The notes beneath the pieces were generated by a model, which did not search any database, was not told the origin of the DNA, and worked only from the letters and a program-made list of their open reading frames with translations. Below, piece after piece: positions 33,752 to 37,047 of a stretch of DNA of 37,047 nt. The translations under genes and the position numbers were made by a program. Positions within the stretch are counted from its first letter, which is position 1. Each line of letters starts with the position of its first letter. Source of the stretch: Chromatiaceae bacterium (GTDB lineage: Bacteria; Pseudomonadota; Gammaproteobacteria; Chromatiales; Chromatiaceae); contig JACDZG010000073.1 of the NCBI GenBank assembly GCA_013426805.1, positions 1 to 37,047 of the forward strand, given 5' to 3'.

Positions 33752-35004
33752 TGCATCCAACCCCCATCGAAACCAAACTGGCCGCGGCGCGCACGCGGCT
33801 GATCCTGGACAAGCCGTTCCTGGGAGCGCTGGTGCTGCGCCTGCCGATGCACGCCGCCGCCACGGACTGGTGCAAGACCACCGCGACCGATGCGCGCGCC
33901 TTCTACTACAACCCCGAGTACATCGCGGCACTGACCCTGGATCAGACCCAGTTCATTCTCGCCCACGAGGCGCTGCATTGTGCCCTCTCCCACTTCGCCC
34001 GCCGTCGGCATCGCGTGCGTCACCGCTGGGATTTGGCCTGCGACTACGCCGTGAACCCGCTGCTGATCGCCGACGGACTCACACCGCCGCCGGGGGCCTT
34101 GGTCATGCCGATGTACAAGGGAATGACGGCGGAGGAAATCTATCCGCTGATCGCCGAACAGGATCAGTCCGCGACGCTGGACACCCACGCCTACGATCAG
34201 GACGATCAACACCAGCAAGGCCGCGGCCGGCAGAGCGGTTTGACTGAGCAAGACCTGGACCAGCGGCCACCGCAACAGCAGCCCGCCGCGGGCGAACCGG
34301 ATCAGGGCGGCGCACGCAACGCCCAGCCCGAACCAGGCGGCGGCGTCGGCACCCCCCAGCCCCTGACTCCCGACGAACAGGACACCCTCGCGGTGCAGTG
34401 GCAGCAGCGCCTGGCCGGCGCCGCGCAGCAGGCCATGCAGGCCGGCAAACTCGGCGGCGAACTCGCGCGAATGATCGACCACTTGCTCCAGCCGCAATTG
34501 CCCTGGCGGATGCTGCTCGCGCGCTACCTGAGCGCCACCGCCCGGGACGATTTCAGCTATGCCCGTCCGTCGCGCCGGGAGGGCGACTTCATCCTTCCCA
34601 GCCTGCGCAGCCAGCAGTTGGACCTGATCATCGCCATCGACACCTCCGGCTCCATCAAAGACCAGGAACTGGAAGAGTTCATCAATGAGATCGACGCCCT
34701 GAAAGGCCAAGTGCGCGCCCGCGTGACCCTGCTGCCCTGCGACGCCGTCTTGTGCGCGGGCGCGCCCTTCCGCTACGAACCCTGGGAGCCGGTCATTCGC
34801 CCGACCGCGCTCCCGGGCGGCGGCGGGACCAGCTTCGTCCCGGTCTTCCAGTGGGTCGCGAAGGCCGGTATCCAACCGGATTTGCTGATCTACTTCACCG
34901 ACGCCGAGGGCGAATTCCCCAGGCAGGAACCATCCTACCCGGTCATCTGGCTGGTCAAGGGTCAATCAAAGGTGCCCTGGGGACAGCGGATTCAGTTGAA
35001 CTAA
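33748..35004 (+). CDS. Metallopeptidase-like/VWA-like protein (DUF2201 type), MoxR partner
   Basis: A 418-residue protein with two parts. The N-terminal domain contains a zinc-protease motif, HEALH at 73-77, followed by CDYAVNPLLIADG. A Gln/Pro/Gly-rich hydrophilic linker spans about 155-215. The C-terminal VWA-like domain has the metal-ion-dependent adhesion site DTSGS (D298), GGTSF and FTDAEG. Proteins with this architecture are regularly paired with MoxR ATPases. Whether the HEALH site is catalytic is unknown. No signal peptide is seen, so it should be cytoplasmic with its ATPase. Its ATG overlaps the upstream stop codon. Confidence 0.9.
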   Translation: MMHPTPIETKLAAARTRLILDKPFLGALVLRLPMHAAATDWCKTTATDARAFYYNPEYIAALTLDQTQFILAHEALHCALSHFARRRHRVRHRWDLACDYAVNPLLIADGLTPPPGALVMPMYKGMTAEEIYPLIAEQDQSATLDTHAYDQDDQHQQGRGRQSGLTEQDLDQRPPQQQPAAGEPDQGGARNAQPEPGGGVGTPQPLTPDEQDTLAVQWQQRLAGAAQQAMQAGKLGGELARMIDHLLQPQLPWRMLLARYLSATARDDFSYARPSRREGDFILPSLRSQQLDLIIAIDTSGSIKDQELEEFINEIDALKGQVRARVTLLPCDAVLCAGAPFRYEPWEPVIRPTALPGGGGTSFVPVFQWVAKAGIQPDLLIYFTDAEGEFPRQEPSYPVIWLVKGQSKVPWGQRIQLN

Positions 35005-35031
35005 CCAAGACTCCGATCAAGCCCCCCGACA

Positions 35032-35469
35032 CTACCGGCCAGGCGGCACCCGAAACCCGCGGTCCAGTTCGCGGCGCAAACGCAGCGCGTCCAGTTCCCT
35101 CGCCTGCCGTAGCCGCAGCCCCAGCGCACGCGCGCCCTGCCCCGGCGGCACTGCCTCGGCATCGGCGGCACGCCGTCGAGCGCGCTTGGCCTGGTCGCGC
35201 TCACGCTGCTGATCCTGAAGTGTGGCCCGCAGCTCCAGCCGCTCCTGCTGCGCCCGGGTCTCGAGTTGCTGCGCCTGCGGTGGTGAGATGGGTTCGACCT
35301 GACGGCGCACTGCCCGCTGATCCTGTTCGAGCTGTAACCAGCCTCCCGCCGCCTGTTGGCACCCGGCCGCAGCGGCCCGCGCATCGAGTGCGGGTTCCGC
35401 GGCCCACAGAAACGCCACGCAGCCGATTCCGGCCACTGTCACCAGCACCGCAACGCTCAATCGCATCAT
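35032..35469 (-). CDS. Hypothetical exported coiled-coil protein
   Basis: A 145-residue protein beginning with a signal-peptide-like segment (MMRLSVAVLVTVAGIGCVAF...AAEPALDA). A long Arg/Gln/Glu-rich, probably coiled-coil region follows (QQERLELRATLQDQQRERDQ), with high charge and low complexity. I do not recognise a family. It is convergent with the VWA-like gene. The ribosome site is weak, and Arg-rich frames opposite G+C-rich DNA can be spurious, so it is moderately supported. Confidence 0.55.
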   Translation of the reverse strand: MMRLSVAVLVTVAGIGCVAFLWAAEPALDARAAAAGCQQAAGGWLQLEQDQRAVRRQVEPISPPQAQQLETRAQQERLELRATLQDQQRERDQAKRARRRAADAEAVPPGQGARALGLRLRQARELDALRLRRELDRGFRVPPGR

Positions 35470-35602
35470 CGCGTCACATTGACGTCATACGCCCGTCATC
35501 TTCAATTGACCGCGCCTCAATTATCATAGTCGCGTCGCGGCAACCGCGCGCTCCCCGCCCGCTTTCCGAACTGGGCCTTTGATCAGATTGAGGAATCCCG
35601 CC

Positions 35603-35962
35603 ATGCTGTTCCGCCGCCTCCCGCTCTACGCCGCCACCCTGACGCTCGCCGCGTGCCCCGCGGCGGCAGCGGAGATCGTGGCCTGTGTCGTCGCACCCAT
35701 TCCAAACAACCCGGCCTACTACGGCACCTCCACCACCATCACTCAACTCAAGTGTGAATTCGGCAACAAGGACTATTACCCCACTATCGCACAACTCTAC
35801 CAGCAAGGCTGGCGACTGATTGAGGTGGTCCAGGTGCCCGGTGCCGAGCGCGGCCTCGCATCCGGCGCTCAGGCGGCTTCCCCCCTTTACTTCTTCGAAC
35901 GTGAGAAGGCTCCGGTCGAGACCCCAACCCCACCTGCAAAAAAACCGGAAACCAAAAAATAG
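35603..35962 (+). CDS. Hypothetical exported protein with DUF4177-like motif
   Basis: A 119-residue protein with an N-terminal signal peptide (LPLYAATLTLAACPAAAA) and likely cleavage near residue 22. The mature part contains IAQLYQQGWRLIEVVQV and PLYFFERE, a pattern like the short DUF4177 fold (a helix with GW, then strands ending in a Y-x-F-E-R strand). A Lys/Pro-rich tail ends the protein. The ATG at 35603 has GAGGAA eight bases before it, better than the TTG at 35579. Function unknown. Confidence 0.75.
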   Translation: MLFRRLPLYAATLTLAACPAAAAEIVACVVAPIPNNPAYYGTSTTITQLKCEFGNKDYYPTIAQLYQQGWRLIEVVQVPGAERGLASGAQAASPLYFFEREKAPVETPTPPAKKPETKK

Positions 35963-36224
35963 TATTACGCATCAATGCGTTTCGTACCCTTATCCGAGGG
36001 TGCGTGACCCCGCCGGCCCAAGCATTAAGGCTTGTCGCAAGACCGTCGCCGCAGTGTCGCTTTCCCGTAATCGTCGCATGTTACAACGTCGGGCATTGGC
36101 TTACCCGGCGGCGCCCCTGTATCGCACCCCTCCTTTGGCCGTCGCCGCCGTCGCGGCGGAGCGCCCCCTGGGATCGGCCACCGCTTTGATTCTCTTCTGA
36201 ATATCCAACCGCCGGAGTTTCCCT

Positions 36225-37047
36225 ATGAGCGACCATCCGAGGACAGGCCTGCGTCGGAGCGTGCTGTGCTGCGCCATCCTTACCGTTCTGGCGGCCGATG
36301 CCTCCGCCGACATCAGCGGACCCATTAGCGGCGGTGTCGGCGGGGTCCAGTACGGCGATGATGTCACGATCCAGGGCGATCTGGTCGGAGGGACAGCGGA
36401 CGTCACCGGCCTGACGGTCGACGGTGACGCCGATCTGACCGGAAATACGCGGATGACCAGCACCGACGGCAGCGCGGCCGTCACCGTCAGCGACGCACTG
36501 GTGGAGGGCACGGTGAACAATCGCGGCGGCGGTGAGAACGGGCTGGTTGTCACCGCGACGGACAGCACCTTGTCCGGGGGCGACGACAACGGCAATACCC
36601 TGATGATCGTCGATCAGGATGCCGTCCGGATCACCGGTGAAGGCGGCAGCCTGGGTAACCTCAGCGTCGCGGGCGAGGTAACAGCTAACGGAATCACCAA
36701 CACCGGCAACCTTGCCAATACCGGCAGCCTTGTCAATACCGGCGACTCCAGCCTCACCAGCAGCGACGGCGCGGCCAACCTGAGCCTCGCCGACAGCACT
36801 GCCGGCCTCACCGTCCAGAACCTGGTCGGCGGTGCCAACGGGATCGTAGTCAACGCCGCCGACACCACACTTTCCGGCGGCGATGACAGCGGCACCACGT
36901 CATTGCTGATCACCCAGGACGGCCTCGCCGTCACCGGCAACGGCACCAGTACCGGAAACCTCAGCGTCGCCGGCCAGATGGCCGCCAACGGGATCACCAA
37001 TACCGGAAACTTCGCCACCACCGGCAACGCCGCCGTCGGCGGCAACC
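36225..37047 (+). CDS. Repetitive exported surface protein, 5' part only
   Basis: An open frame begins at ATG 36225 (GGAG eight bases before) and runs without a stop to the end of the window, giving at least 274 residues. A signal peptide (VLCCAILTVLAADASA) is followed by Gly/Asp/Thr/Asn-rich sequence. Two repeats with a 300-bp (100-residue) period are visible; LSGGDD recurs from 36570 to 36870, and NGITNTGN recurs likewise. Short TG-N-L/S-x-NTG subrepeats lie inside. The make-up resembles the stalk of large adhesins or autotransporters and some tail-fibre-like proteins. Type and length cannot be judged without the 3' part. Confidence 0.85.
   Translation, partial: MSDHPRTGLRRSVLCCAILTVLAADASADISGPISGGVGGVQYGDDVTIQGDLVGGTADVTGLTVDGDADLTGNTRMTSTDGSAAVTVSDALVEGTVNNRGGGENGLVVTATDSTLSGGDDNGNTLMIVDQDAVRITGEGGSLGNLSVAGEVTANGITNTGNLANTGSLVNTGDSSLTSSDGAANLSLADSTAGLTVQNLVGGANGIVVNAADTTLSGGDDSGTTSLLITQDGLAVTGNGTSTGNLSVAGQMAANGITNTGNFATTGNAAVGGN

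Noticed and set aside
35967-35980. ACGCAT-CA-ATGCGT hairpin as a terminator or riboswitch before the repetitive surface protein
   Set aside because: A two-base loop, no T-run and no recognisable riboswitch core in the 262-base gap.

Overview
The window looks like chromosomal DNA of a high-GC gammaproteobacterium, most likely a nitrogen-fixing purple sulfur bacterium (Chromatiaceae) or a close relative. This is inferred from the gammaproteobacterial nifL-nifA pair divergent from an rnfABCDGEH cluster, a DsrC/TusE-family protein, a gamma-type chemotaxis operon and overall G+C near two thirds. No rRNA, tRNA, CRISPR array, complete insertion sequence or prophage was seen.

Layout. (1) 75-1028: holC (DNA polymerase III chi) and a DsrC-family gene lacking both signature cysteines, behind a good sigma70 promoter. 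(2) 1193-6682, minus strand: a compact chemotaxis operon, cheW - receptor - STAS - cheR - cheD - cheB, with no cheA or cheY in the window. Directly upstream on the same strand lies a 1856-residue bacterial alpha-2-macroglobulin with an N-terminal PAN domain (6716-12286). (3) 12518-13219: an SDR-fold protein with Phe in place of the catalytic Tyr. (4) 13311-17211, minus strand: a lower-GC cassette, hexapeptide acyltransferase - FkbH-like protein - acyl carrier protein - MaoC hydratase - ketoreductase, probably making a small hydroxyacyl (perhaps glyceryl-derived) group for a surface glycan. A group 4-type glycosyltransferase follows at 17582.

(5) 18599-27954: the nitrogen-fixation control and electron-supply locus. 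nifL and nifA run on the minus strand and are separated by two heptanucleotide tandem-repeat arrays. rnfA, B, C, D, G, E and H run on the plus strand. Between nifL and rnfA are two perfect NifA upstream activator sites (TGT-N10-ACA) 42 bp apart and a good -24/-12 sigma54 promoter facing rnfA. NifA with sigma54 should therefore switch on the Rnf complex, which drives low-potential electrons to ferredoxin/flavodoxin for nitrogenase, while NifL restrains NifA.

(6) 27955-29689: a junk-rich stretch with a large hairpin, two small cysteine-motif proteins, a possible gene remnant and REP-like repeats. (7) 29690-32187: an MFS transporter, a Sel1-repeat protein and a broken isocitrate lyase/PEP mutase-family gene that lost its middle. 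(8) 32236-35004: a 65-residue acidic protein with its own terminator, divergent from a MoxR-type AAA+ ATPase coupled to a metallopeptidase-like/VWA protein. (9) 35032-37047: two small exported proteins and the start of a repetitive exported protein with 100-residue repeats that runs off the end of the window.
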